64,000 bases of DNA from Leptobrachium leishanense (GCA_009667805.1 RXON01001629.1:1-64000), one strand, 5' to 3'; counted from the stretch's first letter, positions 43,996 through 55,262 are shown. Program-made: numbers and translations. Notes: a model not told the origin generated them from the letters alone.

Positions 43996-44193
43996 AATCT
44001 TTGAGCTTGGATTCCAATATTGTTGAATGGATTAGGCAGTGGCTGAGTCACAGGCAACAGAGGGTTGTGATAAATGGAGTTTATTCGGTGCAAGGTCTCG
44101 TTACCAGTGGGGTACCTCGGGGGTCAGTACTTGGACCCATTCTCTTTAATATTTTTATTAGTGATATTGCAGAAGGTATTAATGGAAAAGTAT
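43996..44193 (+). pseudogene. CR1 reverse transcriptase, part before the L2 insertion
   Basis: Encodes a segment with [14 protein letters not shown] and [27 protein letters not shown], the RT palm region before the catalytic motif. The codons continue after the L2 at 47588 (VCLFADNTKIC), where the catalytic motif reads FADN and not the usual FADD. An L2 with an 8-bp duplication aaaagtat (44186-44193 and 47580-47587) splits it. Confidence 0.88.
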
Positions 44194-44410
44194 TATTTAT
44201 TATTATTATTATTTATTTATAAAGCGCCAGCATATTCCGCAGCGCTGTACAATAAGCACAGTACAGACAGGGTTACAATACATTGAACAACATTGGACAA
44301 ACAGTACAGGAGGAGATGAGGCCCTATTCCCGTAGGAACTCACAATCTAGGAGGGTTGGGGTTGGAAACAGGAGGGGAGGACTGTAAGGTGAGAGTGATT
44401 GATGGTTGCG

Positions 44411-46222
44411 TCAGTGAGTTGGGTGGTAGGCTTCCCTAAATAGAAATGTTTTCAGGGAGCGTTTGAAGGAAGAGAAGTTAGGGGAAAGTCTGACAGTATG
44501 AGGGAGAGCGTTCCAGAGAGTGGGGGCTGCGCGTGAGAAATCCTGCAGTCTATCATGGGAAGAGGTGATGCGGGGAGAAGCTAGTCGCAGGTCACTGTTT
44601 GACCTTAGGGAGCGGGCTGGGGTGTATTTGGTTATTAGTGAGGACAGGTAGTGGGGCGCTGAGTTAGTGAGGGTTTTGTAGGTAAGGATAAGGATTTTGA
44701 ACTTAATTCTGCAGTGGATGGGGAGCCAGTGAAGGGACTCGCAGAGGGGAGCGGCAGAGACAGAGCGGCGGGTGAGGTGAATTAGCCTGGTGGAGGCGTT
44801 CAGGATGGATTGTAGGGGGGAGAGGCGGGACAGAGGGAGGCCAGATAAGAGATTATTGCAATAGTCGAGTCGGGAGATTACCAGGGCGTGTATGAGTTGT
44901 TTTGTGGTGACAGCGGTAAGAAATGGCCGAATTCTGGAAATATTACGCAGTTGGTATCGGCAGGAGGAGGAAAGAGACTTGATGTGGGGGATGAAGGAAA
45001 GAGCAGAGTCCAGTGTAACTCCAAGACAGCGAACTTGGTTTGATGGGGAGATGGTGATACCCTCCACCGTGATAGAGAAGTCAGGAGGTGGGGAGGCATT
45101 AGAGGGAGGAATAAGTAGGAGCTCAGTCTTTGACATGTTGATCTTTAGGTGGTGGGAGGCCATCCAGGAGGAGATGCCAGATAAACAGTCACTGACTTTT
45201 GAAAGGACAGGGGGAGAGAGATCAGGGGTAGAGAGGTAGATCTGAGTGTCATCAGCGTAGAGGTGGTAATTAAAGCCAAAGCTGTTGATGATTTTGCCCA
45301 GGGAGGAGGTGTAGATGGAAAAGAGCAGAGGACCAAGGACAGAGCCTTGAGGTACACCAACAGATAGAGGCAATGAAGAGGAGGAGTTACCAGCAAAGGA
45401 CACACAGAAGGACCTGTTGGATAAATAGGAGTCAACCCAAGCACGTGCAGTGTCACCGAGACCCAGAGAGTTGAGGGTCTGTAGAAGGAGGGGGTGGTCA
45501 ACAGTGTCAAAAGCAGCCGAGAGGTCAAGCAGGATGAGAATAGAATAGTGGCCGTGTTTTTTAGCAGTTAGGAGGTCGTTGGTGACTTTGGTGAGGGCAG
45601 TTTCAGTTGAGTGTAGGGGACGGAAGCCAGATTGCAGGGGGTCAAGTAGGGAATTGGAGGACAGGAAGAGGGAGAGGTGGTTCAAGACTAGTTTTTCTAA
45701 GAGCTTTGATGTGAAGGGAAGCAGGGATACAGGGCGGTAGTTGGATGGAGAGTTGGGATCTAGGGATGGTTTCTTTAGTAAAGGGGTAACTAGCGCGTGT
45801 TTGAAGGCGGATGGAAAGGAGCCAGTGGAGAGAGATAGGTTGAAGATGTGTGTGAGAGCAGGGGTGAGGGAGGAGGAGAGGGGAGGAATTAGATGTGAGG
45901 GAATGGGGTCGAGCGGGCACGTGGTGAGATGTGAGGAGGACAATAAGGAATTGACTTCCTCCTCAGTGGCTGGGAGGAAGCGGCAGAGGGTGGCAGAGGG
46001 GACCTGTGGGAGTGGAGGTGGCAGATAACTATCTTGTGTTGGGATGTTGCTTCTGATAGTTAGAGTTTTACTGAGGAAGTAGTCTGCCAGGTCTTGAGCG
46101 CTGAAGGCAGCTGAGGGGGGAGGTGCAGGTGGGTGGAGGAGGGTGTTGAAGGTGGACCAGAGCCGTTTAGGGTTGGAGGACAGCGTAGATATAAGAGATG
46201 AGAAGAAGGATTGTTTGGCCAA
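44411..46222 (-). CDS. L2 reverse transcriptase (603-codon open frame)
   Basis: Open frame containing the RT domain: [50 protein letters not shown] and catalytic [13 protein letters not shown]. The C-terminal region has [16 protein letters not shown] and ends [12 protein letters not shown] copies L2 RNA at the nicked target. The frame upstream (endonuclease) is separated by shifts, so this frame is open but is only the C-terminal two-thirds of the normal protein. Confidence 0.93.
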   Translation of the reverse strand: MAKQSFFSSLISTLSSNPKRLWSTFNTLLHPPAPPPSAAFSAQDLADYFLSKTLTIRSNIPTQDSYLPPPLPQVPSATLCRFLPATEEEVNSLLSSSHLTTCPLDPIPSHLIPPLSSSLTPALTHIFNLSLSTGSFPSAFKHALVTPLLKKPSLDPNSPSNYRPVSLLPFTSKLLEKLVLNHLSLFLSSNSLLDPLQSGFRPLHSTETALTKVTNDLLTAKKHGHYSILILLDLSAAFDTVDHPLLLQTLNSLGLGDTARAWVDSYLSNRSFCVSFAGNSSSSLPLSVGVPQGSVLGPLLFSIYTSSLGKIINSFGFNYHLYADDTQIYLSTPDLSPPVLSKVSDCLSGISSWMASHHLKINMSKTELLLIPPSNASPPPDFSITVEGITISPSNQVRCLGVTLDSALSFIPHIKSLSSSCRYQLRNISRIRPFLTAVTTKQLIHALVISRLDYCNNLLSGLPLSRLSPLQSILNASTRLIHLTRRSVSAAPLCESLHWLPIHCRIKFKILILTYKTLTNSAPHYLSSLITKYTPARSLRSNSDLRLASPRITSSHDRLQDFSRAAPTLWNALPHTVRLSPNFSSFKRSLKTFLFREAYHPTH

Positions 46223-47192
46223 GTGGAGGGCAGAGGTGTATGACCGGAGAATAAACTTGAAGTGAACAAAATCAGCTTCAGAGCGGGATTTCCTCCAGGC
46301 ACGCTCTGCGGCGCGGGAGCATCTTTGCAGGTAGCGAGTCTGGAGGGTGTGCCAGGGCTGGAGCTGGCGGCGTGGGGCCTTACAGAGTCGAAGAGGAGCA
46401 AGAGTGTCTAGAGCAGAGATAAGCGTAGTGTTGTAGTGATCAGTGGCAGCATCAGGGCAGGTAAGGATGAGGTATGAGGGAGGTGGTGAAGTAGGTTGGA
46501 GAATTGATGGGGGTCCACAGCATGTAGATTTCTGCGAGTGTGTGTGCGGGGTGGGGGAGCAGGGTGTTTAGGAAGTCCAGATAGGTTGAAAGAGAGAAGG
46601 TGGTGGTCAGAGATGGGGAAAGGGCGACAATTGAACTCAGAAATGGAGCAGAGGTTGGAAAAGACAAGGTCAATAACGTGACCATCGCGGTGGGTAGGGA
46701 GGAGGGAGGATTGTGTGAGTCCAAGGGAGGACGTGAGTGAAAGAAGTTTGGAGGCAGCAGGAGCGGAAGGATCGTCAATGGGAATGTTGAAGTCCCCGAG
46801 AATTAGGCATTGAAGATTAGAAGACAGGAAGTGAGAAAGCCAGGTAGCAAAGTGGTCAAAGAACTGGGAGGTTGGTCCCGGTGGGCGGTAGATGACTGCC
46901 ACCTGAGAGCCAGAGGAGAGAACAGGCGGATGCAGTGTGTCTCGAAGGAGGAGAAGGAGAGGGATGGGGGTGGAGGGAGATGCTGGTAGGTGCAGGTGGG
47001 AGAGAGCAGGAGCCCGACCCCGCCACCATTTCTCTCACCCGGTCTGGGGGTATGGCTCAAGTGTAGACCGCCATGTGAGAGAGCAGCAACGGAGGCCGTG
47101 TCAGAGGGAGTTAGCCAGGTTTCAGTTAAAGCTAGGAGTTTGAAGGAGTTTGAAAGGAAGAGGTCATGGACGGCTGTGAGTTTGTTGCACAC
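46223..47192 (-). pseudogene. L2 APE-type endonuclease
   Basis: Two overlapping frames carry the apurinic-endonuclease-like domain. Motifs are NSFKLLALTETWLTP (catalytic Glu), a Gly-rich GERNGGGVGLLLS, AVIYRPPGP, LILGDFNIP and SDHHLLSF (catalytic Asp and His). It nicks the target DNA to prime RT. Shifts near 46820 and 46300 break the frame. Confidence 0.9.
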
Positions 47193-47490
47193 AGAGCGAG
47201 CGTTCCAGAGGGCGCAGGAGAAAGAGGACAGGCGCTGAGGGATGATGGGAATGAGGTTGCTGGGCTTGCAGGGAGGTGATTTATGTGCGATGGAGATAGG
47301 ATGAGAGGGAAGTATTGGATGGTTGTGGGGCCAGGGTTAGGGGATATGTCACCTGAATAGAGTAACAGCAGGAGGGTGAGAAAGAGAAGGTGTGAATGGG
47401 ATTTGTGGGCGTGGGAGTGATTGGCAGCACGAGAGTTAGAGGGAGACCATGTTCTGAGGAAACAAAGGAGCTCATGTGAGGCCATCATGT
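47132..47490 (-). pseudogene. L2 N-terminal leader with 2A-like motif
   Basis: Probable start near 47490 (MMASHELLCFLRTWS). A hydrophobic stretch LLFLTLLLLLY follows, then SGDISPNPGP (about 47327-47356). D-x-x-x-NPGP is the core of 2A ribosome-skipping sequences, known at the N-terminus of some LINE proteins. The frame shifts before the endonuclease. Confidence 0.7.
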
Positions 47491-47587
47491 GGGATGAGAG
47501 GAGGGAGGGAGAGATGCAGATTGTGTAGGGGTCGGTGGTAGAGGGGCAGGAGTTCCATTTAAGGAGAAAGGTAGAAGTAAAAAGTAT

Positions 47588-48402
47588 GTCTTTTTGCTGA
47601 TAACACAAAGATTTGCAACAGGGTTGACGTGCCTGGAGGGATCAGCCAAATGACAAATGATTTAGGTAAACTAAAAAAATGGTGGGAGCTGAGGAAATTG
47701 AGTTTTAATGTGGATAAGTGCAAGATAATGCACCTGGGACGTAAAAACCCAAGGGCTGAATATAGAATATTTGATACAGTCCTAACCTCAACATCTGAGG
47801 AAAGGGATTTAGGGGTTATTATTTCAGAGGATCTAAGGGTAAGTAGTCAATGTAATAGAGCAGCAGGAAATGCTGGCAGAATGCTTGGTTGTGTAGGGAG
47901 AGGTATTAGCAGTAGGAAAAGGGAAGTGCTCATGCCACTGTACAGAGCACTGGTGAGACCTCACTTGGAGTACTGTGTGCAGTACTGGAGACCGTATCTC
48001 CAGAAGGATATAGACATCTTAGAGAGAGTTCAGAGAAGGGCTACTAAAATGGTGTATGGCTTGAAGGAGAAAAGTTACCAGGAAAGGCTTAATGATCTTA
48101 ACATGTATAGCTTGGAAAAAAGACGAGACAGAGGAGATATGATAGAAACATTTAAATGCGTAAAGGGAATCCACTCAGTAGAGGAAGGGAGTATATTTAA
48201 ACGGAAACAAAGTAGAAAAACAAGAGGACATAGTCTTAGATTAGAGGGGCAAAGGTTTAAAAGTAACATCAATAAGCATTATTTTACTGAGAGGGTGGTG
48301 GATACATGGAACAGCCTTCCAGTTGAAGTGGTAGAGGCCAAAACAGTAATTGAATTTAAGCAAGCATGGGATAGGCATAAGGCTATCCTAAACAAAAGAT
48401 AA
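47588..48402 (+). pseudogene. CR1 reverse transcriptase, C-terminal part
   Basis: Contains [49 protein letters not shown] and [12 protein letters not shown], typical of the C-terminal end of CR1 RT. The terminal stop is at 48400-48402. The 257-codon frame from 47629 is open, but the element is 5'-truncated and split. Confidence 0.9.
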
Positions 48403-49531
48403 ATCCAGGTAAAGTATCCATGTAATTGGGCAGACTAGATGGGCCGAAAGATTCTTATCTGCCGACATTTTTCTATGTTTCTATATCAAACATGACCATG
48501 TTTATTGTAAAGAATAAAAATAATAATAAAAAAAAGAAAACGTGTTTTTTTTAAGACTTGAAATGGCTCAGCAGTGAAGGAGAAGCAAGGCTTTTTAACT
48601 TTTTTTAAACTTTCATTTTATTGGTAGTAATCTACTTCCCATTCTTAAATAAGCAATAAAAAACAAAATAAGTCATAAAAAAAGCAAAAAACCAACTGAC
48701 TTGAATCACCCAAAATGAGCCGAATTGTCGGAATGAGCCGGTTCGTCTAAATTATCCGGATCTCCGAAATGATCCGAATAATCGAATCGATCCGAAATTT
48801 CAGGTGGTCGATATTTCATTTTCGGAAATGCTCCCGAACCACGAAAATGGTGAATTTCATCCAAATTTATATTCAGAAAGAAACTAATTGCACATCTCTA
48901 GTAATAGGCAACGTTAATTGCAGACATTATCTATTAATGGATTGGAGTAGTTATTACCTATAGCAGCCAAAAGAAAAGGAAACCTTGTAACTCTCAAATG
49001 TAACACACTGAAATATATATAACAATTGCGCTTAACGTGTTTTTAACCAATCTTTGGCAAGGGAATCCCCAGATACAGTTGAGGTACCCTTAAGATCACT
49101 CCTGGATCAGTCTGAAATTCACTCCGTATCTGGAAAAGATAAATAGCATGGAATATAGTGTTGTATATTTAAATACCATAAAAAAAATTAAAAGCAAAAT
49201 TACAAACTCACAATATAAAATGAACATAACAAAATGTGCATATACGCCTTTGCCTCAATGGCTCACAACTTCCAGATAACTTGCCGCAGTTAGTTCACAG
49301 TCCGCCATCTAGTGGAATAATGTCCAGTGTTGCAGTCTGATTTGAGGTTCCCCAGTCCACAAATCCACACCAAGCTCAACGTGTTTCGTGGGGTCTATTT
49401 TGGTGGTTGTAGATTTTGGGGATTAGCGTTCAAAAATTAGTTTTTTCAATTTTTTCACCATATTTCATATTTTGTTTTTTATAGTGAATTAGGTGATATG
49501 ATGGAAATAATGGTATCTTTAGAAAGTCCAT

Positions 49532-49958
49532 TTAATGATGAGAAAAACGGTATATAATAATAATAATAATATAATACCGTGGGTTCCATAAACGAGTAAG
49601 TGAAAAATTAGACCTAAACACCAACAGCACAGAAACATAAAAACAGCAGTGGGCACTTTCGGATTGACAATTGTAAAACCGCCCAGCAACTAAGGGGTTA
49701 AATGTAGAACATCTGTCACATTTATAAACCCCCTCTGGTCGATTAATCATAATATCCCTTACTTTACTAGTCTTAAAAAGGGCACTAGGTGTTATTTTAG
49801 ATTTTAAATTATCCGCTCTCTTGAAGACAGTTATAGGTTTATCTGGCAGGACACTCTTGAGATAAGAATTCTGTTTCAGTACAGGCCAATGCTTTCTTAG
49901 AATCTTTTTCATGTATGAGGCATCTTCATTAAACTTAGTTATAAAAGATATTCCGTAA
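49532..49958 (-). pseudogene. PLE-2 RT linker region
   Basis: Frame with MKKILRKHWPVLKQNSYLKS, PITVFKRADNLKSKI and YKCDRCSTF. It corresponds to the region after RT in the intact PLE (KKIFRKYWHFLKKDKDLHSI, IIFRGADNIKKKL, YYGCGQC). The GIY-YIG domain is not seen, so the C-terminus is lost. Confidence 0.82.
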
Positions 49959-50527
49959 CCATAGAAACATAGAAAAATGTGGGCAGATAAGAACCTTTCG
50001 GCCCATCTAGTCTGCCCAATTACATGGATACTTTACCTGGATTTATCTTTTGTTTAGGATAGCCTTATGCCTATCCCATGCTTGCTTAAATTCAATTACT
50101 GTTTTGGCTTCTACCACTTCAACTGGAAGGCTGCTCCATGTAGCCACCACCCTCTCAGTAAAATAATGCTTCCTGATGTTACTTTTAAACCTTTGCCCCT
50201 CTAATCTAAGACTATGTCCTCTTGTTTTGCTACTCTACTTCCGTTTAAATATACTCCCTTCCTCTACCTTGTGGATTCCCTTTACGTATTTCAATGTTTA
50301 TATCATATCTCCTGTCTTGTGTTTTTTTCCAAGCTGTACATGTTAAGATCATTAAGCCTTTCCTGGTAACTTTTCTCCTTCAAGCCGCACACCATTTTAG
50401 TAGCCCTTCTCTGAACTCTCTCTAAGATGTCTATATCCTTCTGGAGATACGGTCTCCAGTACTGCACACAGTACTCCAAGTGAGGTCTCACCAGTGCTCT
50501 GTACAGTGGCATGAGCACTTCCCTTCC
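49959..50527 (-). mobile_element. CR1 3' fragment inserted in PLE-2
   Basis: Begins agaaacatagaaaaatgtgggcagataag, the inverse of the tail at 48425-48484, and runs into codons of the CR1 C-terminus ([18 protein letters not shown]). It truncates in the same protein segment as the copy at 47930. Confidence 0.9.
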
Positions 50528-50950
50528 AGTATCCTTTCCATACAAATGTTTCTTCCCGTCTAACAGATCCTGTCTATCTAATGTTGCCAGTGCCACTGCT
50601 TTCTTGGATTCTTCAATCAATATTTGTGGGTAATCTCGCGCTCTTAATTTTTTCTCAATTATATCTACCTGATCTGTATAGTCCTCTAATTTAGAACAGT
50701 TTGTGCCCACCGGTATTATTCGATTTTTTTTTGGGATATTATCTTTCCATTCCTTATAATAACAGCTATCGTATTTGATGTAGCTATTTCCATCCATAGG
50801 TTTAAAGTCAGCTTTACTCTCTATTTTTGCACCCCAAATAAAAAATGATAAATCCAAAAAATTAATACTGTTGGAGTCAATTTCAGCCGTAAACTTCAAA
50901 TTATAACTATTGTCATTTTATATGTTGGATAAAAAAATCCAAGGTATCCC
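50528..50950 (-). pseudogene. PLE-2 reverse transcriptase fragment
   Basis: Contains [13 protein letters not shown], then [33 protein letters not shown] and a [19 protein letters not shown] region. These match the RT segment after the palm in the intact PLE at 28074-30533 (ERISFLDLEIYV, DKTSCHNMTWLKGVPKGQ). Upstream palm codons are lost. Confidence 0.85.
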
Positions 50951-51379
50951 TTTTACTCCTCCATATAACAATAACGTCATCAATAATGTGTCTCCATAGA
51001 ATGAGGTTCGCCCCGAACTATTGGCAAGTTATCGGGGGTTTGTGAATCATTGAGGCAAAGGCGTATATGCACATTTTGTTATGTGCTTTTTATATTGTGA
51101 GTTTGTTTTTTGCTTTTATTTTTTTCTGGTATTAAAATATACTACACTATATTCTGTCCGATTTATCTTTTCCAGATACAGAGTGAATTTCGGACTGGTA
51201 CAGGAGTGATCTTAAGGGTAACCCAGCTGTATCTGGGGATTCCCTGCTCCATAGATTGGTTAAAAACACATTAAGTGCCATTGTTATATATATATTTCTG
51301 TATATAGCAGACATTAGTCAGGGTGTATTGGCTACAAAACAAAGTTGTTTCATTCAAATGCATCCATTATTTTTTTTGT

Positions 51380-52500
51380 GTGTTGTAAATACAGATAGAC
51401 AATGAGACAGACAAAAAAAACAAAACAGAATTAAACTACTTGAGTACTTCTTTTTTAACTTGTCACATTTTCACTGGATTCAACCGTGCCCCCTGGTGGT
51501 GAAAGGGATTCAGGTCAGCCCTCTAGTGTCTGAGTTGGGCTATATTGCCTTAAGCTGCTCCTTGGTTCTGCTGTGCTGTTCAGGTCTGGGTCACATGTTC
51601 CAATTAACCAGACCTGTTCCCTATATATTTGCCAGCAGCACAGAGGTATTAATTAGTCATAGGCCATATCAAGGACCTGACCCAGCTTAGGGATTCCTTT
51701 AGTTTTCTTCCATGCTCTCCTGTCCCTTGTGTTTCAGTCTCGTACATTTCTTGTCCGGAATCTGTATTGTTTGTCTGAGTTATTTTAATCCAGCAGCTAA
51801 CCTGCCTCAAGGGCTACATCCCTCCTTGTATCAAGTCACCACGATGGCCCAAGTGAGCCCCCCCCTGTGTGAAAAAACTACATTAGTGTTTTTTCTTTCA
51901 GGTACCCGGATCAGCAGAGAGTTAGGTAAGCACACTCTGGAACAGGAAATGCAAAACTGCCCATGTGAGAAGCAATCTACTCTTAGGTCAATCCCTGCTA
52001 CCTTCAAAATCTGCCCCTGAGACTCGTGGATGGTCAACCTTTAGGGTGAACTGAAGTCTTTTGAATTGAAATGGATAGAAGGCATAAAAGAGGTATTCGT
52101 GGTATGAACACTGACTTCCCCTGGCCACAACTGGTTAAGACTGTAGCCTCAATCACATTTCTGTGGAGTGCTTTTACTTACAATCTAATGCCATTATAGA
52201 GCTTAGATGGGTTGAGGTTCTGCAATAATATCACAGGTTCTCCCACGCTGGAGCATTAAGGGTGTGTGTGAAGCCTGGCTGTGAGAGGGAAGCAGCCATG
52301 GTGGTGCAGTGAGGGAGTGTGCGTGCCCTGGATGTGAGAGGAAAGCAGACGTGCTGGCGCAGTGAGGGAGTGTGTGAGCCCTGGCTGTGAGAGGGAAGCA
52401 GACATGCTGGAATAGTGAGGGAATATGCGAGCCATGGCTGTGAGAGGAACTTCATAGAGAAGATCCCGGCCATTTGCCAATCACTCATAAGCTATTGATA
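51380..52500. repeat. Interspersed repeat, copy B (inverted relative to 33781-34580)
   Basis: 52200-52450 has the same approximately 60-bp tandem block (cagtgagggagtgtgtgagc, ctggctgtgagagggaagca) in inverse orientation. About 51380-51465 and 51860-52200 match the rest. An unrelated insert (about 51466-51860) with no recognised gene splits it. Confidence 0.75.
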
Positions 52501-52575
52501 CAGTGTGAGATTATGCTAGTGCTCAGGCATATTGTCCTGTTCACAAGGAAAGGAAATTCACAGACTGCGCACAGG

Positions 52576-53495
52576 TTATAAAGGAAAAGTTTTCTTTCTG
52601 CTTCCGAGCAAATTTGCCTTTGTGTTCATTTCTGGTCTAAACAGAACTATGAAACATTTTGGGAAAAATATACATACCAAAAGTCCAGCACTTGAGGTCA
52701 ATATAGCAAATATCTCTACAGACACCATGTCCTTCCCTTTAGTGCTCAGATAGGCCGGGATCATGGCGATCCAGACACTACAGAACACCAGCATGCTGAA
52801 GGTGATGTACTTGGCCTCATTAAAACTGTCCGGTAATGTCCTGGCCAAAAAAGCTATAATAAAACTAACAGCGGCCAGAAGCCCCATATACCCCAGGACG
52901 GAGTAAAAGGCCATTACTGAACCTTCATTACATTGAATGATGATCTTATCGTGATATGAGTGGGTGTCCAACTCCCGAAAGGGTGGAGATAATGTCAACC
53001 ATAAAATATTAATGAGAATTTGAACCGAGGAGAAAAACAAGACAAAATAATTGGATATCTTTATATCGATCCAGTTTTTCCAGGTGCTGCCTGGTTTGGA
53101 AGCTTTAAATACAACGTAAATCAAGATCGTTTTTCCGAGAACAGCAGAGATTGCTATGGAGAAAATGACTGAGAAAGAAGTCTGACGCATCATGCAGGTC
53201 AGGTCATGCGGATGTCCGATGAAAAGGAACACACAGAGGAAACTCAGCATGATGGAGACCAGGAGAACAAAGCTGAGGTTTATGTTATTGGCTTTCATAA
53301 TTGCGGTGTCTTTGTGTAAGCGATAAATGACAATTATTACAGCAGCGATAATAAAACATAAAACTGATACAAATGAGAAAACAGAAGCCACAGCGTCATT
53401 GTCATAGGAGAGATATTCCACCACCCTGGGAATGCATTGAGTCTTCCCTTCATTGGACCATTCATAGTATGAGCATTTTATGCAATTTTCACTGT
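52576..53495 (-). CDS. V2R (vomeronasal type-2 receptor) last exon, 7TM domain
   Basis: A family C GPCR exon of 920 nt. It begins right after the acceptor TTTTATTTTTCAG (53496-53508) with a split codon and the end of the cysteine-rich linker (SENCIKCSYYEWSNEGKTQC). Seven hydrophobic segments follow. Family C marks include LHKDTAIMKANNINLSFVLL, CMMRQTSFSVIFSIAISAVLGKT, ARTLPDSFNEAKYITFSMLVF and FFPKCFIVLFRPEMNT near the end. The stop codon is at 52576. V2Rs detect peptide and amino-acid odorants in vomeronasal neurons. The exon is open throughout. No other V2R exon is visible up to 64000, so the rest of the gene is either far upstream or gone. The acceptor-defined edge is preferred over the open frame that continues into L2 sequence. 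Confidence 0.93.
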
Positions 53496-53585
53496 CTGAA
53501 AAATAAAACAAAATATAATTAATACACTGTGCACACAACTGAGAATTTTCTGGAAGGAAAATACATTTTAACTGATGTGTCATTA

Positions 53586-54545
53586 CTTTATACCATTCCA
53601 TACTAATCCTACTTGACCTCTCAGCTGACTTAGATACAGTTGACCACTCCCTCCTCCTAAAGACCCTCTTCTCTCTTGGTCTCTGTGATACCACCATCTC
53701 ATGGCTAAAATCTTATCTCCCCAATAGATCATTTTCTGTATCCCTTGCTGGAAACTCCTCCTCTTCAATGCCTCTGTCAGTCAGCGTATCCCAAGGCTCA
53801 GTCCTAGGTCCTCTTCTCTTCTCCATCTATACCTCCTCACTGGGTAAACTCATCACCAGCTATGGCGTTACATATCACTTATATGCTGACGACACTCAGA
53901 TCTACCTCTCCACTCCCGATCTCTCCCTCTGGTCTCTCTCCGGTCAGTGACTGTCTGTCTGGGATCACTGCCTGGATGGCCTCTCACTACCTGAAGATCA
54001 ATATGTCCAAGACCGAGCTCCTTCTAATTCCCCACTCTAGCTCTACTTCCACTTCTGATTTCTCCATAATTGTGGACGGTGTCACCATCCCTCCCTCAGC
54101 CCAAGTCCTCTGCCTCGGAGTGACTCTCGACTCCAGCCTGTCCTTCAGCCCCTACATCCAATCACTCTCCTCATCTTGCCATAATCCCCTCCGCAATATC
54201 ACCAAAATTCGTCCATTTCTGACTGCCAACACTACCTAGCAACTTATCCACTCGCTTGTTATCTTCCACCTGGACTACTGCAACAACCTCCTGACTGGCC
54301 TTCCTATCCCCACCTCTCCCTCCTGCAGTCCATTATAAACACATCAGCCTGGCTTATCCATTTCACTCGTCGCTCCATCTCTGCCACTCCTCTCTGTGAA
54401 TTCCTACACTGGCTCCCCATCCACAGCAGAATCAAATTCAAACTACTCACCCAGACTTCCAAAACCATCACTAACGCCGCTCCTCACTACCTGTCCTCAC
54501 TAACACTGCTCCTCCCTACCTGTCCACACTAACGCTGCTCCTCCC
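53586..54545 (+). mobile_element. L2-type LINE fragment ending in an expanded tandem repeat
   Basis: Plus-strand RT codons: [47 protein letters not shown] and a [15 protein letters not shown] stretch. Frame shifts occur near 53930 and 54240. The 3' end breaks into repeats of actaacgctgctcctcccta, derived from the L2 codons for [11 protein letters not shown]. Confidence 0.88.
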
Positions 54546-54850
54546 TACCTGTCAGGCCCAGGCTGGCCATCGGGCATACCGGGCGTTTGTCCAGTAGGCC
54601 ACTAGCCTTCCGGGCCAGTGGACCGCTAGCCTCCCTTGCCGGGTGGCTGGCACAGCCAGCTGCCTGGCAAGGTAGCATAGGCCAACTGAAGAGGGAGGGG
54701 GAGGACGGCTGGCCTAATCAGTGGATGCCGGCTAGCCTTCGGCCCTTGCTAATTAGGTCACAATTAGGAATTGATATGTTGGGGGGTAATGATCTGCTGG
54801 GGGATGAATGAATTGATATTGTTACATTACAATGAATTTTATTGCTGTAG
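54546..54850. other. Unclassified interspersed sequence
   Basis: GC-rich stretch with caggctggccatcgggcata and gccgggtggctggcac, resembling an old interspersed repeat. No gene. Confidence 0.45.
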
Positions 54851-55262
54851 AGCCTGTGGCAACCTCAAGCAGTGCACATTACTGTGGGGTTCTGCGACAC
54901 CCTCAAACACTGCACATTGCTGTGGAGCTCTGTGGCACCCTCAAACACTGCACATTACTGTGGAGCTCTGTGACACCTTCATATAAACTGCACATTACTG
55001 TGCAGCTCTGTGACACTCCCATAATGTGTAGTGTTTATGAAGGTGTCACAGAGCTCTACAGTAATGTACAGTGTTTGAGGGTGCCACAGAGCTCTACAGT
55101 AATGTGCAGTGTTTATGAGGGTGCCACAGAGCTCTACAGTAATGTACATTGTTTATGAGGGTGTCACAGAGCTCTACAGTAATGTGTGGTGTTTAGGAGG
55201 GTGTCACAGAGCTCTATAGTATTGCGCGGTGTGTATGAGCGTATCACAGAGCTCCACAGCAA
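54851..55262. repeat. Inverted tandem array (about 45-50 bp units)
   Basis: Three to four units of cattactgtggagctctgtg and acaccctcaaacactgc run forward to about 55015. Then about five units run in the opposite orientation (gagggtgccacagagctcta, cagtaatgtgcagtgttta) to 55260. Together they form a large imperfect palindrome centred near 55020. Confidence 0.85.

Larger units (their letters stand above)
44194..47579 (-). mobile_element. Near full-length L2-type LINE
   Basis: Minus-strand element with an 8-bp target duplication. The 3' end is a (tta)n tail plus tttataaagcgccagcatat. The coding region spans an N-terminal leader with a 2A-like motif, an APE endonuclease and RT. It is the best copy of the family whose fragments lie at 21392, 32432 and 53586. 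Confidence 0.93.
43996..48484 (+). mobile_element. CR1-type LINE, 5'-truncated, interrupted by L2
   Basis: Left part 43996-44193 and right part 47580-48484. It ends with the CR1-like 3' tail gggccgaaagattcttatctgcc...ttctatgtttctat. The tail sequence also appears inverted at 49963-50040. Confidence 0.9.
43843..48583. mobile_element. piggyBac-type MITE interrupted by CR1
   Basis: Left part 43843-43995 (ccctttcactgctgaggacg, TTAA at 43839-43842) and right part 48485-48583 (catgaccatgttt...ctcagcagtgaagg). They match the MITE at 456-685, and the middle is replaced by a CR1. The right TTAA is not preserved. Confidence 0.82.
43479..48900. mobile_element. Long-inverted-repeat element hosting a nest
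   Basis: Arms 43479-43838 and 48590-48900 are inverted copies (for example attgcttatttaagaatggg). The tips are TAGGGTTGTGCA and, inverted, TGCACATCTCTA. The flanks gtaataag / gtaatagg (43471-43478, 48901-48908) form a 7-of-8 duplication, suggesting hAT-type mobilisation. The centre holds a TTAA MITE, a CR1 and an L2. Confidence 0.75.
48995..51310 (-). mobile_element. Second Penelope-like element, degenerate, inverted ends
   Basis: Terminal parts (about 48995-49290 and 51030-51310) are inverted copies (for example catatacgcctttgcctcaa versus its reverse complement near 51051). RT fragments lie between, on the minus strand. A CR1 3' fragment splits the RT. Near 49370-49400 the minus strand keeps CGAAACACGTTGAGC, the 3' part of a hammerhead-like motif. 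Confidence 0.8.

Noticed and set aside
45741..46028. Plus-strand frame with Gly/Glu-rich text
   Set aside because: Antisense shadow of the L2 RT.
49370..49400. Third hammerhead ribozyme in the older PLE
   Set aside because: Only the GAAAC...GTTGAGC side is visible; the 5' core could not be found, so it is mentioned only as a remnant.
53496..53697. N-terminal extension of the V2R frame
   Set aside because: The open frame past 53495 crosses a clear splice acceptor and then enters plus-strand L2 sequence, so it is not V2R coding.
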